64,000 nucleotides of DNA from Melieria omissa (Eukaryota > Arthropoda > Insecta > Diptera > Ulidiidae), in contig OZ020269.1 of NCBI GenBank assembly GCA_963971225.1, forward strand, positions 20,024,921 through 20,088,920. The letters run 5' to 3'. Shown here piece by piece: positions 47,242-58,861 of the stretch (position 1 is its first letter; each line of letters starts with the position of its first letter). The notes beneath the pieces were generated by a model, which ran no database searches, was not told the origin of the DNA, and saw only the letters and a program-made list of their open reading frames with translations. The position numbers were made by a program, and so were the translations under genes.

Positions 47242-48880
47242 ATGATGGACGAACAGTTGATTGACGAGGTGGCGCTGCACGGTGTGATCTACAATCGCCA
47301 AAAGTACTATTTGAACGGCAGCAGCGGTGGCGGCGGCTCTGGCAGTGGCAGCGGTGGCAACGGTGGAATGGGCAAGTACGAGACCAAGGATGAGGCCTGG
47401 CAGACCATTGCGGTAAAGTTGCGCACCGATGGTAAGTCAACAGCAGCTGTCCATTCGTATACCAAACAAACTGATGTTTGTGTCTACAATTGCAGTGGAA
47501 ACGTGCAAGAAACGTTGGAAATATCTGCGTGAGCGTTATGTGTCGCAGCGCAAACAGGGTGATCCGCCCGTCTACGAGCACTTGTCGCGTCCCTATTTGG
47601 AGAAGATGAAATTCCTCGACCAGCACATACAGCCACGAAAATCCTATCGCAACGTGCCCAACTTTCTCACCTCTCCGCACTCGGCCAACAGTTCCAACTA
47701 TAACGAATATAACATGGATTCAAAATCGAATGGCTCCATGAAGAACTTGGGCCACTTTGCCAATTCTACCGTGACAGCACATCATCATTACCACCAGCAG
47801 GACCAGCAGCACACCATGAGCGCGTTAAGCACTGCCGCCGCTGCTGCCTCAGCACTGGAGACTGCCAACGGTCAGGTGAAAATCGAGGCGGATCAGGTTT
47901 TTCGAGACTTTGCAGCCGCAGTCGCCTCACAGCAGCTTCAGCACATATCACAGTCGCAGATGCATCATCATCAGGCGGCCGCGGTAGCCGCCGCAATGGC
48001 CGACTCGTCGCAAACCTATCAGGAACACTATCGCGAAAGCAGTGGCAGTGTTGATGTAGGCGGTGCACCGAACTTGGGCAACAATAGCGGCGCGCAAAAT
48101 GGCACCGCAATGGGCGTACCGTCGTCATCATCCTCCATGAAATCGCCACTGTCGTCGCCATTGGCCGGCGTGAACAGCAGTCACAATGGTACATAATGAC
48201 ATTTCGATTTTGCCTTCCACACTACTCTAACTCAACTAATTCGCTTTCGCACAGGTCACTCCAGTGGTGGCGCACAACAGGCTGCCGCACACTCGTCCTC
48301 TTCTAATCAAATGCCAGCGCACGGCTACAACAACACTCACAGCGACGACCTTGACTCTCCCGCCAGCAGCAATTACAACCTGAAGAAGCCGCGCGTGCAG
48401 CTCAACTCGCATGCGGTCAGCATGTCGCACAACAGCGGCGTGGCTGGGCACAATCCTATCGCTTCCAGTACGCACTTTGCGGACGACACTGAAGACGACT
48501 CGGACGACAATAGCAACATACTGCAGTCGCAAACCGTACTGAATGAGCACCAGGACGGTCACTACGATGTGACGGCATCCACATCCTCGGCGGCGGCCAT
48601 GCAGTGCAGCGCCACAAGTAACAATAGCAGCCAACAGCAAAACATGTTTCCGGCGAATGCGGACTTTCTGTTCCAGCTGTACCAACAGTTTCCGCACCAG
48701 CAGCAAACACCCACACAACAGCAGCATTTCAACAAATTCCAAGCGCCACAAAACCCACCGCACCGCAGCTCAGAGCACTTGCTCGGCGAACTGGTAACCA
48801 CGGAACTGCTAAAGATGTCCAAGGAGCGGCGAAAGCACGTGCAAAAGCGCATACTAGAGATACTATTCTTCGACGATTGA
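47242..48880 (+). CDS. MADF-BESS domain transcription factor
   Basis: Exons: 47242-47431, 47496-48188, 48255-48880; 502 residues. The start is the first of two adjacent ATGs (MMDEQLIDEV); no upstream in-frame ATG precedes it. The MADF domain (Myb-like DNA binding) covers about residues 3-115 and reads LIDEVALHGVIYN, EAWQTIAVKL, CKKRWKYLRERYV, with a Gly/Ser insert in the middle. A Gln/His/Ala/Ser-rich centre follows. The C-terminus (LLKMSKERRKHVQKRILEIL) has the BESS-type helix, which mediates protein interaction in this family. Known: MADF-BESS proteins are insect-expanded nuclear regulators. I cannot say which Drosophila member it corresponds to. Confidence 0.92.
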
Positions 48881-49117
48881 AGCGTGCAACTTTGCACAAG
48901 CCAAGCAAATAGTAGTATTCATTCCATACTAATCATATGATTCGCTCAATCGCTACAGTGTAATATTGAATTCAGTTGTTAATATTTTGCTGTATTTGAA
49001 AAGACACACAATTTGCTTTAATGTCAACAGAGATCCCACCTAATTTAAGCTCAAATTTTGCTATATTGAAGTGTGCCGCTTGGCTTTCTGTATGCTTAAC
49101 AAACTGCAAAACCACCT

Positions 49118-49132
49118 CCCCCCCCCCCCCCC
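49118..49132. repeat. Poly-C run of 15
   Basis: Fifteen consecutive C in otherwise AT-rich 3' flank of the MADF-BESS gene. Its length may be affected by sequencing error. Confidence 0.8.
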
Positions 49133-49485
49133 TACTCTAGTCAGTTAGTAGATTTTGCACTAAATTTAATATTATTTTATTTGATTTGGTTTGGTATTTT
49201 CACACTCACTTTGAAACAATCACAAGCTAGCACCTGCACTACATCGCGATAAACCTAACTACGTGGAAGTTTTAGTTTAATTCGTAAGAAATCTAGAGGT
49301 AGCTGCTTATTTTTATAAACATGAGAAGTATACAAGTAATTAGCATTACGAACTAGAATACTTGATAGCGTGCTAGAATATCAACTAATTGGAGTACGTG
49401 TGATGCATGACTACATGATAACACACACATACATACATTTAAATATACTGACGGTATTCAAAATATCGTTTATAGATATTATATG

Positions 49486-49491
49486 AATAAA
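49486..49491 (+). promoter_or_regulatory. Possible polyadenylation signal, MADF-BESS gene
   Basis: AATAAA 606 bp after the stop codon. Confidence 0.3.
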
Positions 49492-50222
49492 TTTAGACTA
49501 TAAAATTAATATCAAATGTTATGAATATTTTGGAATGAATTATGAATTTAATTGGATGGAGACTTAACAGTTTTGAGGCAGAAAATTAATTAGTGACTAC
49601 AAATTATTTTTTCTTCAAAGTTTAGGGAATTAACCTCTTCAGGTATTTTGTTAGTTCAAACATTATGAGCTTCAAACAATTTATGAATATGGAGTTTTTG
49701 GCCAATTTTTATGTCGTTTCAATGATTGTAACTCGCCCAGACACAATACAGAATAACAACAAATACATACTTCTTTCATAAGAATAGTTCGAATTATTTG
49801 TTGTTCTTTGTGAAAATTAAGTGACGGCGAACAATCGATATCTGCTTTCATCTATAATTTATCTTCACCATATAATAAAAAATATTTTTCATTATTCGAA
49901 AAAATCCAATAAGATTGATTTTCCCACATTTTAGTTCACTCTGTATCACCCTGTGCGAGTTTTTGCTGCCCTGTCTTGCTATCAGCTGATCGGCGACTCG
50001 GCTGAGTTTTTATCGCGCATACGGGAAGTTTTCCTTCTCGCCGCCGCGCGTTTATCAATTTATTTGAGAATTGTACGCGAGGTTGTGCGCACGTAACGGA
50101 GAAAGTGAGAATTGAGTGGAAAACTTTTCTTTTCGAAAACCAACCAAACAATTGGTTACAAAACCAAACGAGACAATTGATGAATAAAAAGCTGACAGCG
50201 CAAGCGAAAAAAGAGAAAACGC

Positions 50223-50429
50223 ATGTACGATAAGCCGACAAACAAACCAGAAATCGAACGATTTGAAAAATTCGGCAAACAATTCGAAGCAGTCCAGAAA
50301 CAGCCCGAAGACGAAAATGTTTTCTCTGGCGCGTATATTGTCACAAATGCGGCTGACCTCTGCGGCCAACGGCAATTGTGGCGCACGGGTCGTTGGAGCA
50401 GCGGTCCAGCGCGGCATTGCTACGAGTGA
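50223..50429 (+). other. Upstream ORF overlapping the FPPS start
   Basis: An ATG at 50223 opens a 68-codon frame that overlaps the FPPS start at 50317 in another frame. If the transcript begins upstream of 50223 this ORF would limit initiation at the FPPS ATG. The transcription start is not known from sequence. Confidence 0.35.
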
Positions 50430-53400
50430 TGGCTCACAGAATGCGGAGCACATGACGAAGTCGGCGGAAAAAGTTGACAGCATGTCCAACAACAACGCAA
50501 CGGAGCAGCAGCGACTGAGAAGAGTGGCCAGGTGAGTAGCACTGCGTTTTGTTTATCTCAAACCTTTTTTAAATGCTGGACCAAGTCACCAAGATTTGGC
50601 GCACATAAATTCAATCGCGCAGTTTGTTTGCCACCCACCCCGCGTTGCGCTACGCTGATGTTGCGACCATCACGTAGGCCAACTAGTGCAAATTCCTATA
50701 CTGGAAAAACGCAAATTTTGGGTGTGTGCTGCTGAAACGTCTGCTTTCGACAGCAGTTAAAAGCAGCGCTACAACAACACCCCTCAGCCCGATAACGTGC
50801 CACCCATACGGTTGGCTCATTGAGGCGTCATTGTTGTTTACCAACAGTGATCGTTTGTTGTCACTCACAAGTTGTTGTTGTTGTTTTTGTGGTGTTTGCG
50901 CTGTTATGTTTTTGTTGATTTGCTATCGCTTGCCGTCAACTCGCTTCCAGCCTCATAGCGGCGCCCTGGCAGTGACCATAAGCAACAATAACACCACCAG
51001 CAGCGCAATCGAAACTGGTTTGATGTATTTATTTATAGTGCGAGTGGTATCTGTCTGTTGTTCTTGCTCTGCTCTGTTGCTTTGTTTACATTACAATATG
51101 ATTTCAGTGTACGCTTTGCATATGATGCTGTGTGTTGTTTTTGTTTTGTTTATGTGGTATGCCGGCATTGTGTGGCGGAAGTATGCTCGCCATTAACTTC
51201 ACCAATTGTACAGTTGATGGAATGTGCACTTGTCTCACCAATTGCATTCAATTTTAGTTCAGCCTATATATAGCAGGATGAGCGCACTGGGCGCTTGGCT
51301 GTGTGGCTCCTAATGGAGCTGCAGCGCACTAAGTGCGCACAAATAATCTATCTTGTTCTTTTTCTATTTATATACATACATACATACATATATATAAATC
51401 AATCGTCGTTCATTAGTCTCGCTAAAACTCGAAAACGACAGGACCGAATTGAATAATTTTGTTTGGGTTTTGTTCGCCTTGAAGCAGGGAAGGTATTGCC
51501 CTGATTTCCAGAATTTTAAAAGTAACGTAAACGATTTAAACGAGTCCAGAAAGTGTTTTTAAGATATGCGCTTCGGTCTTTGAGGTTCGTTGACCCTGTT
51601 CCGTCGTACTATTCTATGTGCTCCTTATTGCATATCAAGTCCCTCGAAAACAGGAGGAAGATTCTTTTTATGACCTTTGTATTTGATTTAGTTACTGGTG
51701 GTATTGACTGTCCTTTGTTGCTTCATAGAATCAATTTTCATGTTCCTGCCAAACAGTTGCGGAATTATGAAATTTTCATAGTTGTCGTACAAATTACGCC
51801 CAATTTGCACACCTGGCTATAACTTTGGCTGAAGTTAATTCGCTTTATAATTTTGTTGATTTTTCATCTTCTAAATTGTCTTTTAAACATAGTTTAAACA
51901 CTTACTTTAAATAATTTGTACTAATCTGTTGTTAGTCTGTAAGCTACTGAATGTACAATAGACTTATTAAATAAGTACAAAAAAATAAACAAATATACCC
52001 AGAAGTGAGACTGTCAGGCTTATATGAGCTAAATAACTGAAAAAATCGGTTTAAGAAGTACTAAAACTGTCTAAAAGGTTAAATTTATAAATGCTATATA
52101 ATTCTAACATTCCATTAGAGGATTACATAAAATAATGGAATTGAAAATCTTTTGGATTTATCACCATTTGAAATATTTAGTCAGATATATTTAGTCAGAC
52201 TGTGAAGTTCACTTCTGGAAATTAGAGTTAATAACTTAAAAAATTTGAATTTTATGGACGTTGGACCCAATTTTTCAACATAACTTTAAAACTGCAACTC
52301 ACACATCAATAAAACTTGACCCCAATTAAGCATTTAGTTGCACAGTTTGACTGAAAGAATGGGGTGAAGTTTGGACAATAGGGCGTGGCACAGCCCATAC
52401 AACTAAAATCTATAATATTGAATAACTTTAGAACTATAAGTCGAACTGCATTGATATTTGGTATAGTCGTCACATGGACCTGTCGCTTGAGTGCTGAAAT
52501 TTTATGGGTATTGAATAAGGGGCGTGGCACTGTCTTTGTGACACAAATTTTCTTTGATAACGTTAGGAGGTGTGCCCTGGAATGGAAGAATAAGGTGGAC
52601 ATTGAAGGAAGAAGCGTGGCACCGCTCATGCAACGCAAATCATTAGTATTGAATAATGTCGGAATTCTCAGTCGTACAAAATCGAAATTGATCATTTTCG
52701 GAAGTTTCCAATTCGGATTATTTTGAATACAGTACTTTTCGCTTAAAGCGAAGTTCGAGGGACAAAATGGTTCGTTTTAACCGAAAGTTCGCTTCGTAAT
52801 AAGCGAAAACATAAAGCGCGTACTTTTGAAATTGGTTCCTTTTAGGCGGAAGTTCGTTTTAAACGTGTTCGTAATAAACGAAAAATACTGTAGATGGCAT
52901 ACGTGACGAACCTGTGTTATTGTTTGACAACTGGGCCATGCAGCGGTGGCGGGATTGCGTACAACTTTTGAGACAAAGACCATTTGAAACCATGTTTTGT
53001 ACCACCAATTTTTGTATTGTAGAGGGTTAAACCCCAAAACCCCCTGTGTGAACCACTCTGGACATACATAACATGTTAAAATTCACGTGCGTTTGTGAAG
53101 CGAACTTAATTGTATTTGACGAACATTCATTTTGATCAGATATCCTATAAAGTAAACGTAAAAAGTTAAGTAAATTGACGTTGCTGGCTTATCAGGTGTA
53201 CAACTTTGCTTCCGCCGTTTTCCGATAGGTGGCTGTACCGGCTGAGGCTGGTTGAAATACATAGATGGTAATGCCTTTAAAGTGAGTGTGGACAGTGCCT
53301 AACGAATTGTCATCGCCGTTTCAGTGACAGTTGTTCTTGTTTTCGTATTATTCACGCTCGAAAATGTCCGTTTATGTGCCCAATTCTCGCCATTTGCGGG

Positions 53401-56400
53401 AAGTTTTACTTTTCTGTTACAATTCGAAAAAAAAAGCAGCTGAAGCGCATCGAATGCTCTCAGAAACTTACGGTGATGCTGCTCTGAGTAAAAGAACGAG
53501 TCGGGAGTGGTTTCAACGTTTTAAAAATGGTGATTTCGATGTCGAAGACAAACATGGTGGTGGAAGAGAAAAAACCTTCAAAGATGAACAACTAGAAGCA
53601 TTGCTTGATGAAGATTCGTGCCAAACCCAAGAAGAGCTTGCCGAATCGTTGGGAGTGAGTCAGCAAGCCATTTCAAAACGTCTCAAGGCCCTGGGCATGA
53701 TTCAGAAAGAAGGAAACTGGGTGCCGTACACGACAATGCTCGGCCTCACGTCGCAAAAGTGGTCAAAAAGTACCTGGAAACGCTGAAATGGGAAGTCTTG
53801 CCCCACCCGCCGTAGTCCCCAGATGTCGCCCCTTCTGACTTCCACCTATTCCGTTCGATGGCACACGGCCTGGCAGATCAACATTTTCAATCCTTCGAAG
53901 AATTGGAAAAATGGATTGCTTCATGGATAGCGTCAAAAGAGGACTCCTTTTTTCGAGCCGGGATCCGAAAACTGCCGGAAAGATGGGAGAAAGTTGTCGC
54001 TAGCGACGGACAATACTTTGAATAATACATCTGTAAGCACTTTTTCGCAATAAAGCTTTTAATTTTGGAAAAAAACGGCGGAAGCAAAGTTGTACACCGA
54101 TAGATAAAAGCATCTTTGCACTAATAATACAAATAATCATCATCATCTTTGGACTAAGTTTGAAAACATCGAAATTGTTCTCAAATTCTCCTTCAAAAAG
54201 TCCTCAAGTTTGATAGTTTTGAGTGGTTGTGAAAAGAATTCCGTATCAAAGATTGTCGAGGTAAGTCAAATGTGAGCGACGATCACGATGTCATTTAAGA
54301 CTTTAAAGTTTCTCAGTTGGAAATTTAAAAAGGATTAATAATCTCCTATAAAAAATATAAAAGATTTTAGTTGGCACAAAGTTAAGTTGGGTCATCTAGT
54401 GACACTTACGTAACAACGCCCATAGAGTTGTATTTGTATCTAAGTACAGAGTTCAGTGATAAATTTGTGCTTGTGTAGCCTTTAGTGTTATATCAGCTTA
54501 CTGCAACAAAAATAACATTTTGTATGTATGTAACAAGACAGTCTGTGTGCTGCCTCTACAATTTCACGCTCAACTCTGCTTTGCGCTTCTTTTCTTCAAA
54601 ATTGTTGCTGTGAAGTGTTTACAATTCTTCTGCTACCGAAACTGGCTTTGTGCTAAAACTTCACCTTCACCTTAATTTCAAATTTCCCACAATAACACAG
54701 CTGCAAAAATAATAATATTAAATAACGAGCATCATTTAGATGCCAAAAGTTTAAGTATGAACATTTAATTTTGCTGTCTACATTGCAATGTTCAATGTTC
54801 ACATTTCACTAAAAGGTGAAATTTTGAAGTACTTGCATAACTGAGTTTAATTAAGATTGACTTTTGAAACTTATGAAAATTATTGCACTATTTTATATAC
54901 TTGGCAACTTATTTGGATAGAACTTGGAACTTGAAAGTTATGAAATTTGTTGCACTATTTTATATATTATATTTTTTTTTATATTTAGCAAGAAGCTGGG
55001 ATAGAACTTGGAACTTGAATCTTATAAAATTGATTGCACTATTTTATTTTTTTGATATTTAGCAAGAAACTTGGATAGAATTGATGAACAAACTTTCTTG
55101 CCTGTTAATCGAATCCAGGAGGCACTCCTGTCCAGCTTCATTTGTTCACGATTCTTTTACAAATAGAAATTAATGATTGTCATACATATTAGCTGATTTA
55201 AATAAGCTTTACTCTTAAGTGCATAAATGCATCATTCAGTTTGTTGTTGGTTTCATTAATCATTTGTGTGCTAATGCAGCTAACGTAGTTGAACTAGTTT
55301 CTGTGCTCATTGTTATTGTCACCAGTCAGAGTCAGTGCTGCTGCATAACTAGTTGCCAATTCTGAATCCAACAACAGCTGCAACGACCACTACCTAACAA
55401 TTGAACTATTTTGCAATTCAATATAGAAACCGCAGCAGTAAATACAGTTCAATTTTGCAGTGGCACGCGTGCAAAACTTGTACACTCAGCATTGCAACTG
55501 CGAATCCGTTCCAGCTAATTTTAGATTTCAACTACTGCTGGCTGCAGCTTCCAGACGTTGTCACTACAAATGAAAATGTTCCTCTCCAACTTTTTCTCTT
55601 TCTTATCTTTTCGATGTTTTTGCTGTTTGTTAAACTGGCGTCTACAATTTCTACAAACAACTTTACACCTCGACCGGCCTGTACTGCTGCCGTATTTCGT
55701 TAAATCAACACAAATACGTGTACATTAAATATTTGCATTGAAATAAAGTTGCAGTGCTGCGCACCTTCTGCTGCCTCTTTGCCATCGCATGGTTTTTTTT
55801 CTGATACGTTGAAATGCCCAAAATAAATGCGCCGGCACGCGCAAACCCCATTAGGCAGCACACTAGAAATTCATGTATGTAGGCTTACTCACAGCTGCGT
55901 TGTTGTTGTTGTCTTTGCAGTTGCGGCTGTTACTGTTAGACTTTCATACCGGTCTTTGCTGTGTTACCGGCTCATCTGGGCAAAGTTCAGTCATTCGGTA
56001 GGCGTAAACAAAACAAATGTGTTTTAATATAAAAAAACCGAATATTGATTACTGTTCATAATGTTGACAAGCTACCTAAGTGCGCCTTCACAATTGCGCG
56101 TAATTGCAGCAACTTCATTGTTGCCACTATTCGAAATTAATTATCAGCGACAGCGACTGCCTAATCATAAATCGATTGTTATCGCCTGTGTTCTATGTTT
56201 AATAATCTTGTTTTTTGTATTTGTTTACTTGCAGAACCTTATCGACGCTGCAGAATCACTCGGTGCCGATTGCCTCGCGCGTCTCCGTGTCCAAAGATGA
56301 GAGCCGGGACTTTATGGCCGTATTTCCAGGTTAGCACTACGTGCGATTATCTCGCTGCCGCTGCAACAAATGACAGTTTTATTATCATAATTTTGCCGGC

Positions 56401-58450
56401 AGCAGTTGTGCTGTGTTTTGTTTAAATGTAAATTTTGTACTGCGAAATGTAAATGCCAGGTTTTGTATGCCAAAGTTGTTCTTAAGTGTAGAAAGATTCC
56501 AAAAGTATTGACAAAAGTTATTGGCATATCTTGTGTTGTGCATATAATTTAAGCAAATGTAAGCAAATCAGTATTCAACCCATAAAAAAGTACGAGAATG
56601 TTGTGTAAATTTACATATGAGTTGAACCATATCTGTGGCCGTAAGGAATAACAGCCAAAGTCGATATTATGAAGTTTTCAGGAGAGCATTTTTAAGTTTT
56701 GAATTTAGTTTTAGATTTAACTAGATAAATTTAAGATCTTTTGGGCGTAAAACATTCATTTTATGAGCAAAAGCCATAGAATTTTGTGTAGTAGTACATT
56801 TGAATACGACGAATGCAATGGTGGCAATAACTCAATTTTGTCCTAACTCGACTTTGGCTGTTATTCCTTACGGCCACAGATCTTTATGTACGTGTACGCA
56901 GTGTTTTCAGCTAAACAACTGGCAATTGGTTTGTGCGAAATTAGTTTTCTGCTTTTCATCAAGCAAATTTTTTCTTATAACATACATTCTCCTACAAAGT
57001 TTGCTTCAATTATATTTTATTATTATTTATTGTTTGTTTGTTTAATTAATTTATTCCATACAATGTCAGTCCAACCTCTAAAAGTTAATGAATTGCCTAC
57101 AAATACTGCACAACCTGCCGTTCAAAATCTTTCTACAACTGCACATAGAACTTTTCCATTCATGCAACAAAAGTCTACATATTTTTTTTTCAATTTCTTG
57201 CAGATGTTGTACGTGACCTCAACGAAGCCGCCAATCAGTACAAATGCAAAGATGCTGCCAAATGGTTTACTCGAGTACGTACTCCCCTCAATCACCGCTC
57301 ATAATCCTAAGATTCAACTTATTGCCAACTAAATAACTTTCTAGGTTCTGCAATACAATGTGCCGGGCGGTAAAAAGAATCGCGGCCTGCTCACCGTCTT
57401 AACGTACAAAAACCTAGTCAAGCACGAAAACCTCACACCGGAAAACCTCAGATTGGCCCAATATCTGGGTTGGTGCGTCGAAATGGTAGGCGTTTCCGTT
57501 TACATTTCATCAGTTAAATTCAATACTCAAAACTCTTGCTTATAGCTCCAATGCTTCTTCATCATTGCCGACGATATCATGGACAATAGCGACACACGTC
57601 GCGGCCAGCCCTGCTGGCACAAACTCGAAGATGTTGGCTTGATGTCCATTAACGATGCTCTGATGATCGAGAACAGCATCTATATGGTATTGAAGAAGCA
57701 TTTCAGCCACCTGGAGTGCTATGTAGATTTGCTAGAACTGTTCCATGAGATTTCGTTCATTACCACTTGCGGCCAATCGTTGGATATGCTCAATTCAAAC
57801 AAGAATGTCTATGCTTTTAGCATGGATAAGTATAATTCGATTGTGGCCAATAAGACTGCCTACTATTCGTTCTATCTACCATTCGCTTTGGCTATGCATC
57901 TAGCAGGGTAAGCAATTAATCTATCTTTATGTGAATAGAATATTGAAAATTTTATCTGTTGAATTGTTTACAGCTACAAGGACGTCGAAGCTTTTCGTCA
58001 ATCGAAAACGATACTATTGGAAATGGGCCATTTCTACCAAGTACAAGACGACTTTCTCGATTGCTACGGTAATCCAGAAGTCACTGGAAAAATCGGCACT
58101 GACATACAGGACAACAAGTGCTCATGGCTAGCTGTGCTATGCATGCAACGCGCTAACGACGAACAAAAGGCCATCATGGCCGAGTGCTATGGACAATCAG
58201 GTGCGGTTTAATTGCTGTAAATCTTCGGTAATATTCAAACTTATTAATTTTTCTCTTACTTTGTTTAGACCCCGAGAAAGTGGCTCGCGTCAAGGAACTG
58301 TACAACACATTGGGTGTACCCAACACGTACGCCATCTACGAGGAGGAGTCGTACAATATGATCAAAACACACATACAGCAGACGTCGCGCGGTGTGCCAC
58401 ATGAGATATTTCTGCAGATTTTGAATAAAATTTACCAACGAGATTCCTAA
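50317..58450 (+). CDS. Fpps: Farnesyl diphosphate synthase
   Basis: Condenses IPP with DMAPP and then GPP to farnesyl diphosphate (mevalonate pathway; feeds prenylation, dolichol, ubiquinone and, in insects, juvenile hormone). Exons: 50317-50531, 56235-56329, 57204-57274, 57345-57485, 57546-57907, 57974-58200, 58269-58450; 430 residues. Seen: [10 protein letters not shown], then the first Asp-rich motif DDIMD (183-187) followed by RRG, with two Phe at 178-179 just before it, as in C15-producing enzymes; [15 protein letters not shown]; second Asp-rich motif DDFLD (320-324). All catalytic motifs are intact. The N-terminal 70 residues are basic and Ser/Ala-rich ([13 protein letters not shown]), like a mitochondrial presequence; an internal Met at residue 11 could start a shorter form. 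The first intron is 5.7 kb and full of repeats. Confidence 0.96.
51490..51985 (+). pseudogene. 5'-truncated LINE reverse transcriptase tail
   Basis: The frame reads [18 protein letters not shown], then [19 protein letters not shown], and after a frameshift [15 protein letters not shown] ending in a stop near 51916. An A-rich tail near 51975-51998 follows. It is the same group as the element at 32.3-33.9 kb and sits in FPPS intron 1. Confidence 0.75.
52730..52890. mobile_element. Palindromic pogo/Tigger-like MITE
   Basis: TA lies at 52728-52729 and 52891-52892. Ends CAGTACTTTTCGCTT and, inverted, CGAAAAATACTG fit pogo-type termini (CAGTA...). Internal GTTCG/CGAAC blocks give further inverted symmetry. 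It is 161 bp, non-coding, in FPPS intron 1. Confidence 0.75.
53192..54100 (+). mobile_element. Internally deleted mariner in FPPS intron 1
   Basis: TA lies at 53190-53191 and 54101-54102. Terminal repeats share GGTGTACAACTTTGCTTC, with one base missing at the right end. The transposase starts at 53364 ([17 protein letters not shown]), keeps its two helix-turn-helix regions to GNWVPY near 53733, then is joined by deletion and frame change to [11 protein letters not shown], continuing [15 protein letters not shown] to a stop near 54025. The second and third Asp of DD34D remain; the first is in the deleted part. A TAG at 53813-53815 adds a stop. It is an inactive member of the Mos1-like mariners. 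Confidence 0.92.
54103..56234. other. Rest of FPPS intron 1
   Basis: AT-rich DNA with a short local repeat at 54870-55080 (GGAACTTGAAAGTTATGAAA and ATTGCACTATTTTATAT). No exon-like frame was found. Confidence 0.5.
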
Positions 58451-58800
58451 CTCACATTGAAACAACTTCAATGCAGCAACTTGAGCAATTACTAGCAGGT
58501 AGTACACGTACATTCATATTTTTTATACAAAAATATGCATAAAGGATGCAGTAGTAATCCCAGTTGTACAATGTGTAAACTTGAGCAAGACAAGGGGGCA
58601 GCTGCGTGTATGCCTCTTTTGTCAGTTTAGTTTTAATGGCAGTTTTAAGTGCCGCATCTGTTTGTTTTGAATGCACATTATTATATGAACTGTAATCATG
58701 CACATTTGCATACACGCGAGAGGAACCAACATGCGTACAAATAAACGATACTAGTTGTAATATTGGTGATTGAATCACAAAAGCATGCCGAAAAAAAACC

Positions 58801-58806
58801 AATAAA
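58801..58806 (+). promoter_or_regulatory. Fpps: FPPS polyadenylation signal
   Basis: AATAAA 350 bp after the FPPS stop and 56 bp before the stop codon of the converging CWF19L1 gene. Confidence 0.5.
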
Positions 58807-58861
58807 ATTGTTTAACATATTGAAAATGTGACAAATTTACTTTCAAAGCCAGCAGACAACA

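Noticed and set aside
52925..53050. Third hAT-like MITE copy (CCAAAACCCCC near 53030)
   Set aside because: The right end resembles the family at 1538 and 3119, but no matching left end or flanking duplication was found.
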